A stretch of DNA of 33,771 bases from Thermoplasmata archaeon (GTDB lineage Archaea; Thermoplasmatota; Thermoplasmata; Thermoplasmatales; Thermoplasmataceae): positions 1-33,771 of the forward strand of contig JAJZKS010000001.1 of the NCBI GenBank assembly GCA_021850835.1, written 5' to 3'. The position numbers were made by a program, and so were the translations under genes. Below, piece after piece: positions 15,611 to 23,038 of the stretch (the stretch's first letter is position 1; each line of letters starts with the position of its first letter). Under the pieces are notes generated by a model that was given only the letters and a program-made list of their open reading frames with translations, was not told the origin of the DNA and made no database searches.

Positions 15611-16801
15611 ATGGGTCTGGGAAGTAACAGGTACTTTGTTGCCTATTGCATGAAGGTCTCTGCCTCAAACCTTGGATATACGCTTTATATGATCACAATT
15701 CCGGCATACGCGTACATCATAAGCAGAAGCATATTTTTCACTGGACTCGTGCTTTTCATTGAGTATGGAATATATTCCATGACCTTTCTGGCAGGCCCTT
15801 TGGTAGATAGGGCAAAGGATAAGAGATATGTAATATCCGGATCTGAAATTGGAATCGGGGTTTCCGCCCTATTGCTTGGCATATCAATGTTGTATGAGCC
15901 GGGGAATCAGTATTTGCTGCTTATTCTCATTGGCATAATTGCAGTTTTCTGGGATATTGCCTGGACAGCAGATCATGTAGTCCTGCCCCTGATTGTTGAT
16001 GGAAATGATATTGGGAAAGGAAATGGAATACTGAGTGCTCTTGGAAATGGGCATGTAGCAGCCGGGCTTGCTATTGGAGGTTTTCTATTTGCCATACTTG
16101 AACCTTTTAATTCAATTCTTCTCTATTCGGGCTGTCTGCTATTTTCCGGGATGATAATGCTCTTCATCCCTTTGAGGGTTGAAGAGGCACATAGAGCCTC
16201 AGATCCCGGTTTTCGAATGGGATGGAAATACCTCATTGAAGAGCAGAAAACCATGATAATATTTGCACTGGTAATTGGAGTTTTCTCCATTTTTTCCAAT
16301 GCGCCTGTACTTGCAGTTGCATACCTGTACGGGGCGAGTTCACCTTTTACTTATTCCATATTGTTTTCAGTTTTTTACGTGGGTTCTATGATTTCCGGAT
16401 TGATTCTAACGAGAATGTTCCCGAAAAGAAGCATTGGAAAAACACTGCTTTTGACATATTTGCTTTCAGGGGCCCTTTTGTTCCTGTCTGTATATAGAAC
16501 CGAGCCAATCGAGATTCTTATACTGATATGGGCAGCCCTCGGATTTTCTTATTCGATACATACGCCGTTGTTTTCAACTTTTCTGCAGACCATAACCAGC
16601 AAAAATATGCTTGGCAGGGCTGCATCCAATCTTTACACTTTCAGAGGGATCACTTCCACGGCTGGTACCATCCTCATACCAGTTTTGGTTTCTAAATACG
16701 GCCTTTATCCTTCATACCTGTCTTTTGGTGTCTTGATTTCTTTAATGGCGATGGTGCTGTTCATGGTTGTTCCAAAAGTAAGGGATTTAAGAATTGATTA
16801 G
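15611..16801 (+). CDS. Major facilitator superfamily transporter
   Basis: 396 residues with about 11-12 hydrophobic segments spread over the whole length. A central cytoplasmic loop (about 188-210) separates the two six-helix halves. GPLVDRAKDKR after the second helix is a variant of the MFS motif A (GxLaDRxGR). The overall pattern (compact, no large loops, LFIPLRVEEAHRASD linker) resembles the MFS_1/MFS_3 exporters of the EntS type more than sugar symporters. The substrate is unknown. The ATG start has AGGTTTCACC before it and TATA-like CCTTAATATG (15570-15579) upstream. It converges on the zinc-ribbon gene 22 bases away. Confidence 0.85.
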   Translation: MGLGSNRYFVAYCMKVSASNLGYTLYMITIPAYAYIISRSIFFTGLVLFIEYGIYSMTFLAGPLVDRAKDKRYVISGSEIGIGVSALLLGISMLYEPGNQYLLLILIGIIAVFWDIAWTADHVVLPLIVDGNDIGKGNGILSALGNGHVAAGLAIGGFLFAILEPFNSILLYSGCLLFSGMIMLFIPLRVEEAHRASDPGFRMGWKYLIEEQKTMIIFALVIGVFSIFSNAPVLAVAYLYGASSPFTYSILFSVFYVGSMISGLILTRMFPKRSIGKTLLLTYLLSGALLFLSVYRTEPIEILILIWAALGFSYSIHTPLFSTFLQTITSKNMLGRAASNLYTFRGITSTAGTILIPVLVSKYGLYPSYLSFGVLISLMAMVLFMVVPKVRDLRID

Positions 16802-16823
16802 AAAGAATCGTCTGGAAAGAGTC

Positions 16824-17054
16824 TCAAATATTGACTTTATACCACTCCGTCTCCCCACAATAGGGGCATGGAATTTTGTGTTTAGTGAATAGCTTGATGC
16901 TTGTCGTCTCCAAGCGCTGACCATCGGATGTAATTACTTCTGTATTTCCAGGTGCATGGACCAGGTATGATGTTGCACTCAATACATAGTCAAATTCACC
17001 TTTGCATTGATGGCATGTCAAGTGTGTTGTAGGCATATTAAAACTCTCAAACAT
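16824..17054 (-). CDS. Small double-CxxC zinc-ribbon protein, function unknown
   Basis: 76 residues with CHQCKGEFDY near residue 14 and CPYCGETEWY near residue 63, so four cysteines likely form one zinc ribbon. About 45 residues of beta-type sequence lie between the pairs. No other domain is present. Such archaeal ribbons may bind nucleic acid or protein; no specific function can be assigned. The start is ATG 17054, with a TATA element centred 22 bases upstream (minus strand 17071-17081, TGAATATAAGT read in reverse). M7 is an alternative start. Confidence 0.75.
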   Translation of the reverse strand: MFESFNMPTTHLTCHQCKGEFDYVLSATSYLVHAPGNTEVITSDGQRLETTSIKLFTKHKIPCPYCGETEWYKVNI

Positions 17055-17070
17055 TATTATAAAACATCTT

Positions 17071-17081
17071 TGAATATAAGT
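17071..17081 (-). promoter_or_regulatory. TATA element of the zinc-ribbon gene
   Basis: The minus strand reads ACTTATATTCA, centred about 22 bases before the ATG at 17054, leaderless spacing. The rest of the 155-base gap up to the tRNA gene shows nothing I can name. Confidence 0.5.
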
Positions 17082-17209
17082 TTTTCCCGAATTTATTTAA
17101 ATCACTGAAGTCTGCTATGCTTCTATAAGAATGCAGTTTAAAACCCAGCCCGTGAAAATGAAATGGACGGTTTCAAAATGTTGTCGGTATTGTTATAGGG
17201 TTAATAGGA

Positions 17210-17283
17210 AGCCGCCGACGGGATTCGATCCCGCGACCTCGTGCTTACCAAGCACGCGCTCTACCAGGCTGAGCTACGACGGC
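17210..17283 (-). tRNA. tRNA-Thr (anticodon GGU)
   Basis: The minus strand folds as a full cloverleaf. The acceptor stem is GCCGTCG / CGGCGGC (one G-T pair), the D arm GCTC...GAGC, the anticodon stem CGTGC / GCACG with loop TTGGTAA, and the T arm GCGGG-ATCGAAT-CCCGT. The anticodon is GGU, reading threonine ACC/ACU codons. The discriminator is T (17210). The 3' CCA is not encoded (TCC follows), so it must be added. There is no intron. Confidence 0.95.
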
Positions 17284-17307
17284 AGCCCTACGAGATGTTT
17301 CTAGGGC

Positions 17308-17316
17308 TATATAATT
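17308..17316 (-). promoter_or_regulatory. TATA element of tRNA-Thr, with inverted repeat in the leader
   Basis: The minus strand reads AATTATATA, centred about 29 bases before the tRNA 5' end. Between it and the tRNA a perfect 7-bp inverted repeat (AGCCCTA at 17284-17290, TAGGGCT at 17302-17308) abuts the mature 5' end. From here to mcm (17317-17466) I see only a weak AT-rich promoter. Confidence 0.5.
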
Positions 17317-17466
17317 TTTTTAGAGTTCCCGCGAATTGCCTTATTCAGACGATTCAGATTAGGCCAATGGGCGAGAGTAAAGCTACTCAATTGTTGAAAA
17401 AACTATTTTCTGTTTACAGTAGCGACAAGTAATGACAAATTTCTTTTAATGCCGTGAGCATGGGTT

Positions 17467-19581
17467 ATGGCAATGATTGGTTCCCTTCTTGAAGATCCCC
17501 AGAAAATCAGGGAAGGCTGGCTGAGGATTTTCTCCGAATATGGTTATATGGACAAGATAAACCGGCTAAGCACTATATATCCCGAAGAGAAATCAATCTA
17601 CATTAATTTCAAGGACATTTCAGAGTTTGGAAGAATAACCGGATTCGACCAGGGACTGGCTGAAAAGCCCGAATTGTATTTTACCCTTGGAGAGGAAGTT
17701 CTCAGGGAACTTGTGAGGCCGGAAAGGATCCAGGTTTCACGAATAAACATAAGGCTTTACGATGTCAGCGATGACCCGAACTTCAGGAAGGAAATCAGGC
17801 AGCTAAGGAGCCCAGATATAGGAAAGCTCCTCAGTATAACCGGTATTATCAGGAAAAACACTGAAGTGCTTCCACGCCTGCAGAAGGCAGCCTTCGTATG
17901 CACCATCTGCGGTGAAGTCACTTATGTAAACCAGGAAAGGGGGAAACTGGATGAACCCCAGAAGTGCAGCAATGATCTTGAGAGCGGGATCGACCACCAA
18001 AAGGCTAAATTCAAGCTAAACCCAGATCTATCCGAATTTGTGGATATTCAGAAAGTGGAACTCCAGGAAAACCCCGAAACTTTGCAGGGAGGTTCCCAGC
18101 CACAAAGAATCAGCGTTATTATGGAGGATGATGTCACGGGTAAACTGTTCCCTGGAGACAGGGTAACAGTTGACGGAGTGCTTAGGGCTGAACAGAAGCG
18201 TTCGGGAAACGTCATGCTTACTGAATACGACATTTACTTCTATGCGTTAAACTACAAGAAGGCAAAGGAACTGGAAGAAGTAAACATCTCTACTGAAGAT
18301 GAGCAGGAAATCTTCAGGTTGTCGAAGGAGCCAAGGATAATTGACCGCCTGTCCTCATCCATAGCCCCAACTATCTATGGAATGGAAATGGTGAAAACTG
18401 CACTCGTGCTCCAGATGTTTGGCGGAGTAAGGAAATTCATGAAGGATGGGACCTCAATGAGGGGTGACATCCACATTCTTATGGTGGGAGACCCCGGTAC
18501 AGCGAAATCTCAGTTGCTAAAGTACATGACCGAGATTTCCCCACGTGGTGTTTTTGCATTTGGACGTGGCTCCAGCGCTGCTGGCCTCACCGCTGCTGCC
18601 GTGAGGGATGATTTTGGAGAGGGGAGATGGACCCTAGAAGCGGGTGCCCTTGTGCTCGCAGATAATGGCTTTGCCGCCATTGATGAACTTGACAAGATGG
18701 ACGAGAAAGACACAGCCGCGATGCATGAAGCAATGGAACAACAGACCATAACTGTTTCAAAAGCAGGGATCATGGCCACGTTGAAATCCCGATGCTCGAT
18801 CCTTGGGGCAGCCAATCCTAAGTTTGGCAGATATGACCAGAACAGGAGCATTGTTGACCAGATTGATTTTCCCCCGCCACTGCTTTCAAGATTCGATGTC
18901 ATATTCAAGATTATCGACAAACCCGAAAGGAGCAACGATGAAAGGCTGGCTGAACATGTACTGAAAGCGCACAGGGTTGGAGAAATCTACAGGAGCCTTG
19001 AATTAAATGAAATTCTTGAGTTTGAAGTCCCTGAGGAAGAGGATTTTTCACCACCTATAGACAAGGAAACCATCAGGAAGTATGTTTCATACGCGAGGAC
19101 AAGAATCTTTCCGAGGCTTTCAGACGATGCCATAGGGCTGCTAAAGGACGAATATGTCAAGACAAGGAACAGCAGTGCAGACTCAATACCCATTACTGCA
19201 AGGCAGCTAGAATCTACAATAAGGCTCGCAGAAGCGGCTGCTAGGGCAAGGCTTTCCCCAATAGTGACCTCTGAGGATGCGTTACTTGCTAAGAAAGTGG
19301 TTGACTACTATCTTAAGGATGTATCCATGACCAACGGGGAAGTGGACATTGACATACTTTATTCAGGCACCAGTTCAAAGCAAAGGGGGGATCTGGAACT
19401 CGTCTTTGACATTATAAAGGAGATTAAGAAGGAAAGGCATCAAGCAGAAATTGATGATGTAATTGCCCTGTCCATTTCAAAGGGGCTCACCCAGGAAAGG
19501 GCCCTGGAGGCAATTACAAAGCTGAAGGCAGCCGGTCAGGTCTATGAACCATTCTACAGAAAACTCGATGTGATCAAATGA
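17467..19581 (+). CDS. mcm: Replicative helicase MCM
   Basis: 704 residues. The N-terminal domain (1-265) includes the OB-fold and a zinc element (C145, C148, C167 and probably H177, since the usual fourth cysteine is absent). The AAA+ domain carries Walker A GDPGTAKS (341-348), Walker B FAAIDELDKM, sensor 1 GAANP and arginine finger SRFD. A C-terminal winged-helix segment completes the protein. It forms the hexameric 3'-5' replication helicase and acts with GINS and Cdc45/RecJ. The start is ATG 17467 (M3 also possible); a TATA-like CTTTTAATG lies about 20 bases upstream. Its stop overlaps the start of DUF424 (ATGA), implying translational coupling. Confidence 0.97.
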   Translation: MAMIGSLLEDPQKIREGWLRIFSEYGYMDKINRLSTIYPEEKSIYINFKDISEFGRITGFDQGLAEKPELYFTLGEEVLRELVRPERIQVSRINIRLYDVSDDPNFRKEIRQLRSPDIGKLLSITGIIRKNTEVLPRLQKAAFVCTICGEVTYVNQERGKLDEPQKCSNDLESGIDHQKAKFKLNPDLSEFVDIQKVELQENPETLQGGSQPQRISVIMEDDVTGKLFPGDRVTVDGVLRAEQKRSGNVMLTEYDIYFYALNYKKAKELEEVNISTEDEQEIFRLSKEPRIIDRLSSSIAPTIYGMEMVKTALVLQMFGGVRKFMKDGTSMRGDIHILMVGDPGTAKSQLLKYMTEISPRGVFAFGRGSSAAGLTAAAVRDDFGEGRWTLEAGALVLADNGFAAIDELDKMDEKDTAAMHEAMEQQTITVSKAGIMATLKSRCSILGAANPKFGRYDQNRSIVDQIDFPPPLLSRFDVIFKIIDKPERSNDERLAEHVLKAHRVGEIYRSLELNEILEFEVPEEEDFSPPIDKETIRKYVSYARTRIFPRLSDDAIGLLKDEYVKTRNSSADSIPITARQLESTIRLAEAAARARLSPIVTSEDALLAKKVVDYYLKDVSMTNGEVDIDILYSGTSSKQRGDLELVFDIIKEIKKERHQAEIDDVIALSISKGLTQERALEAITKLKAAGQVYEPFYRKLDVIK

Positions 19582-19886
19582 GTCCAAGCATAACCATGAA
19601 AATCCAGCATATACAGGGAGAAATTCTCCTTGCTGCTGCTGATTCAGACCTTGTGAACAGGGACCTTAGGGAAGGAAAGCTACACCTCAAAATAGTTCCT
19701 GAGTTTTATGGAGAAACAAATGTTTCCGATGAGACCTTCCTTTCATCGATGGGGTTGTGCACAATCGCCAACCTTGTTGGAAAGCATGTTGTCGACCTTG
19801 CTATCAGGAATGACTTTGTTGACCGTGAGAATATTATTTATATTGACCGGGTCCCGCACGCACAGTTTGCCAAACTTTTAGAGTGA
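19578..19886 (+). CDS. DUF424 family archaeal protein
   Basis: 102 residues. Family features are EILLAAADSDL, GKLHLKIVPEFYGE, the central SMGLCTIANLVGKHVVDLAI and the C-terminal VPHAQFAKLL. DUF424 is a small archaeal family without an established function. The frame overlaps the mcm stop by four bases; M7 (19596) fits the family N-terminus better. The coupling to mcm and position before a UbiE-type gene give weak functional hints only. Confidence 0.85.
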   Translation: MSPSITMKIQHIQGEILLAAADSDLVNRDLREGKLHLKIVPEFYGETNVSDETFLSSMGLCTIANLVGKHVVDLAIRNDFVDRENIIYIDRVPHAQFAKLLE

Positions 19887-19890
19887 TTTC

Positions 19891-20577
19891 ATGACAGATT
19901 CTCCTCCGGGGAAAGAGGAACTTGTAAGGCAGGTTTTCGAAAGCATCCAGGACAGGTACGATCTTCTGGACAGCCTCATTTCAGCGGGAATGGACCAGAG
20001 ATGGAGAAGATATGCACTCCAGAAGCTGCAGCTCACGAACACCAGTGAAGTGCTGGACTGTGGCGCTGGCACGGGGAAGCTTACAAGGATGGTACTTGAT
20101 AGCTATCCGGGCTGCAAGGTCACTTCACTTGACATAACACAGAGCATGTTCCGCCCATCAATTCTGCCTGAAACAAAATTCATAGTCGCCAGCGCAGAGA
20201 ATATACCATTGGCAGATTCATCATTCGATGCAGTTGCATCTGCATATCTGACGAGGAATTTGTCCAGCGTTGACAGCTATTTCACTGAAGCATTCCGTGT
20301 CCTTAAGAGCGGAGGCAGGTTTGTGAACCTGGACATATACAACCCTACTTTACCAGGTTTTTCACTGCTCTTTCGGATATATTTCTATCATCTTGTCCCC
20401 ATTATCGGAAATATCGCCACCAAATCAAAATCATATACCTATCTTGCTAACTCTGTCAGGAATTTCCATTCGCATAGCACCATCATGGAAAAAATTCGGG
20501 CAGCGGGCTTTGACAACACCGGCTTTAAGAAAATGATGGGTGGATCCATTGGGATCCACTGGGGCACAAAGCCATAA
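19891..20577 (+). CDS. ubiE: UbiE/MenG-type quinone methyltransferase
   Basis: 228 residues, the normal UbiE/COQ5 length. Visible are the N-terminal signature VFESIQDRYDLLDSLIS...WRRYAL, motif I VLDCGAGTGKLTRMV, acidic SLDITQSM, ENIPLADSSFDAV, FRVLKSGGRFVNLDI, the family-specific segment FYFYHLVP-like (YFYHLVPIIG), and YLANSV near the C-terminus. It probably C-methylates demethylmenaquinone, fitting the menaquinone/thermoplasmaquinone lipids of Thermoplasmatales. It starts four bases after DUF424, with GTGAT just before the ATG, and is convergent with the YbjQ-type gene. Confidence 0.9.
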   Translation: MTDSPPGKEELVRQVFESIQDRYDLLDSLISAGMDQRWRRYALQKLQLTNTSEVLDCGAGTGKLTRMVLDSYPGCKVTSLDITQSMFRPSILPETKFIVASAENIPLADSSFDAVASAYLTRNLSSVDSYFTEAFRVLKSGGRFVNLDIYNPTLPGFSLLFRIYFYHLVPIIGNIATKSKSYTYLANSVRNFHSHSTIMEKIRAAGFDNTGFKKMMGGSIGIHWGTKP

Positions 20578-20581
20578 GATA

Positions 20582-20941
20582 TTAAGAAAGGCTTACTGCC
20601 TGGCCCTTCTCAGAAATGGGCTCGACCACCGCTGCAGTGCCATAGGCAACTATTTCGGTCATGGTCTGGGCTATGTCAGAAGTATCGAATTTCATGTCGA
20701 GAACTGCATTTGCCCCTGCCTTTTGTGCTTCTTCCTTAAGTCTCTGCAATGCCAGGTTCCTTGCATCATTAAGCATGACTACATACTCCTTGATTTCTCC
20801 GCCTGCAATACTTCTCAGGCCTGCCATCAGGTTTCCGCCAAGCCCCCGGCTTCTAACCGTTATCCCCCAAATTGCCCCCTTTACCTCGGTAACACGGTGC
20901 CCCGGCACATAGTTTGTAGATACAATGATAACATCGCTCAT
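20582..20941 (-). CDS. YbjQ/UPF0145 family protein
   Basis: 119 residues from ATG 20941. VIIVSTNYVPGHRVTEVKG, SRGLGGNLMAGLRSIAGGEIKEY, RLKEEAQKAGANAVLDMKFDTS and VAYGTAAVVE match the UPF0145/YbjQ family, a small pentamer-forming domain often called heavy-metal binding, although the biological role is unclear. The frame stays open another 285 bases upstream, but that part runs antisense into the trpB2 start, is compositionally unlike the family, and crosses the promoter region, so I exclude it. A TATA-like AAATATATGC (minus, 20984-20993) supports the shorter start with a leader of about 20 bases. Confidence 0.88.
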   Translation of the reverse strand: MSDVIIVSTNYVPGHRVTEVKGAIWGITVRSRGLGGNLMAGLRSIAGGEIKEYVVMLNDARNLALQRLKEEAQKAGANAVLDMKFDTSDIAQTMTEIVAYGTAAVVEPISEKGQAVSLS

Positions 20942-21017
20942 GCGATTGTATTTGATATGGTGATAATGAACCTTACCGATGTTGCATATATTTGATGTAT
21001 GAAAATAAACACTAATG

Positions 21018-21026
21018 TTTAAATAA
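21018..21026 (+). promoter_or_regulatory. TATA element of the trp operon
   Basis: TTTAAATAA is centred 26 bases before the ATG at 21048, which favours that codon as the leaderless start of trpB2. It also directly abuts the earlier ATG at 21027, making the longest form less likely. Confidence 0.45.
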
Positions 21027-21047
21027 ATGCCATCAATGAGAAAAATA

Positions 21048-22295
21048 ATGCTTTCAAGCCAAGATACAGCAATTATTCCAAATGAATGGTACAATGTCGT
21101 GCCCGATCTTCCAAGGCAATTACCTCCCCCAGTGGATCGCGATGAAAACAAGTCTTCAATCCAGCTGCTGAACCAGATACTCCCCAAAGCCATCCTGAAG
21201 CAGGAGTTCACCTTCCAGAAATACACAAGGATACCGGAAGAAGTTCAGGAAATTTATGCGCAGATAGGGAGGCCCACGCCCTTATTCAGGGCCCATGGCC
21301 TCGAAAAAGCCCTTGATTACCATGGAAAAATTCTGGTCAAGTACGAAGGGGCAACTATCACAGGTTCCCATAAAATAAACACCGCAATTCCACAGGCCTT
21401 CTATGCAAGGGATGAGGGTTCAAGTGGTGTGGTCACTGAGACAGGGGCGGGACAGTGGGGGACTGCCACAACGGTTGCAGCCTCTCTTGCAGGAATTACG
21501 TCCAAGGTCTTTATGGTGAGGGTCAGTTTTAACCAGAAGCCGCTGCGGAAACAGATAATGGAACTCTATGGCGGAGAGATTGTCCCCAGCCCTTCTCCTG
21601 AGACTGAGTTCGGCAGGCGGGTACTTTCACAGAATCCCGACCATCCCGGAACATTAGGAATTGCAATAAGTGAAGCTGTCGAGTATGCACTGGAACATGG
21701 CCTGAAATACATGCTGGGCAGCGTATTCAATTCGGTCCTCACACATCAGAGCGTCATAGGGCTGGAATCCGAGAAACAGCTTGAAATACTTGGGGAAACG
21801 CCAGATGTGCTCATTGGCTGTGTTGGCGGAGGCAGTAATTTCGGCGGCTTTGTGTTTCCTCTGATGAAGAAGTTCAAGGATGCAAGGATCTACGCGTCAA
21901 CCGCCTCTGAAGTGCCAAAATTCAGCAAAGGGGAATACAAGTATGACTATGTGGATACTGCCAAAATCCTGCCCTCGATCAAGATGTACACCCTTGGGTC
22001 AGATTATGTTCCGGAAAAGATATACGCAGGCGGACTGAGATACCATGGGGCAGCCCCTTCAATTTCTATGCTTGTGAATTCCGGCAGGATTAATTCGAGC
22101 GACATGCCTGAGGACAAGGTTATAGATGCCCTCAAAGTTTTTGCAAGAAGCCAGGGGATTGTAGCTGCGCCTGAATCCGGCCATGCCATAGCAACAGCGA
22201 TTGAATATGCAAGGGAGAACCGGGAACAGAAGGAGACCATTCTGGTGAACGTGAGCGGACATGGGCTCCTTGACATGTCAATATTCCAGAGGTGA
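21048..22295 (+). CDS. trpB: Tryptophan synthase beta chain, TrpB2 type
   Basis: 415 residues from ATG 21048; ATGs at 21036 and 21027 are in frame. Features of the TrpB2 class are IPNEWYNVVPDLP at the N-terminus, GRPTPLFRAHGLE, EGATITGSHKINTA (PLP lysine), ETGAGQWGTA, the phosphate loop GCVGGGSNFGG, and ESGHAIATAIEYA. It condenses indole with serine using PLP. Some stand-alone TrpB2 enzymes prefer O-phosphoserine, whereas operon-borne archaeal ones can pair with TrpA. It heads the complete trp operon and no TrpB1 is seen here. The stop is six bases before the CTG start of trpA, and its final codons contain the AGAGGTGA ribosome-binding sequence. Confidence 0.95.
   Translation: MLSSQDTAIIPNEWYNVVPDLPRQLPPPVDRDENKSSIQLLNQILPKAILKQEFTFQKYTRIPEEVQEIYAQIGRPTPLFRAHGLEKALDYHGKILVKYEGATITGSHKINTAIPQAFYARDEGSSGVVTETGAGQWGTATTVAASLAGITSKVFMVRVSFNQKPLRKQIMELYGGEIVPSPSPETEFGRRVLSQNPDHPGTLGIAISEAVEYALEHGLKYMLGSVFNSVLTHQSVIGLESEKQLEILGETPDVLIGCVGGGSNFGGFVFPLMKKFKDARIYASTASEVPKFSKGEYKYDYVDTAKILPSIKMYTLGSDYVPEKIYAGGLRYHGAAPSISMLVNSGRINSSDMPEDKVIDALKVFARSQGIVAAPESGHAIATAIEYARENREQKETILVNVSGHGLLDMSIFQR
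22288..22295 (+). promoter_or_regulatory. Shine-Dalgarno sequence of trpA that decides a CTG start
   Basis: AGAGGTGA is a near-perfect complement of the 16S rRNA 3' end (AUCACCUCC). It ends five bases before CTG 22301, ideal spacing. A stop (TGA 22298) directly precedes that codon in frame, and no ATG, GTG or TTG follows until 22463. Confidence 0.7.
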
Positions 22296-22300
22296 ACTGA

Positions 22301-23038
22301 CTGAAGCCCCTGATACTTTATTTTACGGCTGATTTTCCCTCCAAAGAAGTTCTCAGGTCATTCCTTTGTGAAGTCGATCCTGAGGTTGTTAAATATGTTG
22401 AAATAGGTATTCCTGAAAGCAATCCCCTGTACGATGGGCCAACAATAAAGTCCACTCACACTATGGCGTTGAAGAACTTCAAGCCTGATCATCTTGGGGA
22501 ATTTGCAGATATCCTTGAGAGCAAGGGAATCAGTACATACGCCCTAAGCTACTACAGCCGGATCGGTTCAGAAGGATTAGATTTTGTAAAATCGCTTCGG
22601 GAGGACGGCTTCAGTGGAATCATTGTGCCAGATCTTCTTACAGATAATCCAGAAAAGAGTGACCGGTTAATTCCAGAGATAGAGAAAATCTTCAGATTTA
22701 TTCCATTCTTCAACCCTGCCACTCCGGACGGCGTAATACATTCAGTGTCATCGATGACCTCTTCATGGATATACTACGGTTTGCAGCCTTCAACTGGCAT
22801 AGACATGCCTTATGACCTTGAAGAAGTGTCCTCGAGAATCCTTGGCCTTGTACATGGTAGAGAAGTCAATTTTGGTTTCGGCATTAGGACGATCGAGCAG
22901 GTTAAGGAAATATTAGGGCTTGGAAGCAGCGGCGTCGCTATTGGCAGCCTTCTGGTCCAATACCTTAAGAATGGCGACCTGAACAGTTTCAGAAAGTTCC
23001 AGGGATCTGTTAAGGAGGTTTATCTCAATGCAGAGTGA
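22301..23038 (+). CDS. trpA: Tryptophan synthase alpha chain, with CTG start codon
   Basis: 245 residues when read from CTG 22301, the normal archaeal TrpA length. It splits indole-3-glycerol phosphate to indole and GAP and passes indole to TrpB. The N-terminal strand LILYFTADFPS, the catalytic Glu34 in VEIGIPESNP and catalytic Asp45 in YDGP are all upstream of the first ATG (22463). The Glu-Asp spacing of 11 equals that of E49/D60 in the enteric enzyme. Later motifs are GFSGIIVPDL, FFNPATPD, YYGLQPSTGID and VNFGFGIRTIEQV...GVAIGS. The first ATG would give a dead 191-residue fragment. SD AGAGGTGA supports CTG. It overlaps trpD by 11 bases. Confidence 0.93.
   Translation: MKPLILYFTADFPSKEVLRSFLCEVDPEVVKYVEIGIPESNPLYDGPTIKSTHTMALKNFKPDHLGEFADILESKGISTYALSYYSRIGSEGLDFVKSLREDGFSGIIVPDLLTDNPEKSDRLIPEIEKIFRFIPFFNPATPDGVIHSVSSMTSSWIYYGLQPSTGIDMPYDLEEVSSRILGLVHGREVNFGFGIRTIEQVKEILGLGSSGVAIGSLLVQYLKNGDLNSFRKFQGSVKEVYLNAE
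23012..23019 (+). promoter_or_regulatory. Shine-Dalgarno sequence of trpD
   Basis: AAGGAGGT lies eight bases before the trpD ATG at 23028 and inside the trpA coding region, showing SD-driven initiation within the operon. Confidence 0.7.

Noticed and set aside
17132..17305. Plus-strand cysteine-containing frame of about 57 codons across the tRNA gene
   Set aside because: Most of it is antisense to tRNA-Thr, a well-known source of false ORFs, and there is no promoter or SD.
20540..20559. Perfect 8-bp inverted repeat (GTGGATCC / GGATCCAC, 4-base loop) near the end of ubiE
   Set aside because: It lies in conserved coding sequence, 18 bases before the stop, with no T-tract after it. Probably a codon coincidence.
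20942..21226. 95-residue N-terminal extension of the YbjQ-type frame
   Set aside because: It runs antisense into the trpB2 start, crosses the promoter region and does not resemble the family.
22463..23038. trpA annotated from the first ATG (191 residues)
   Set aside because: This form lacks the first strand and both catalytic acids, which are encoded in frame just upstream behind a strong ribosome-binding site.
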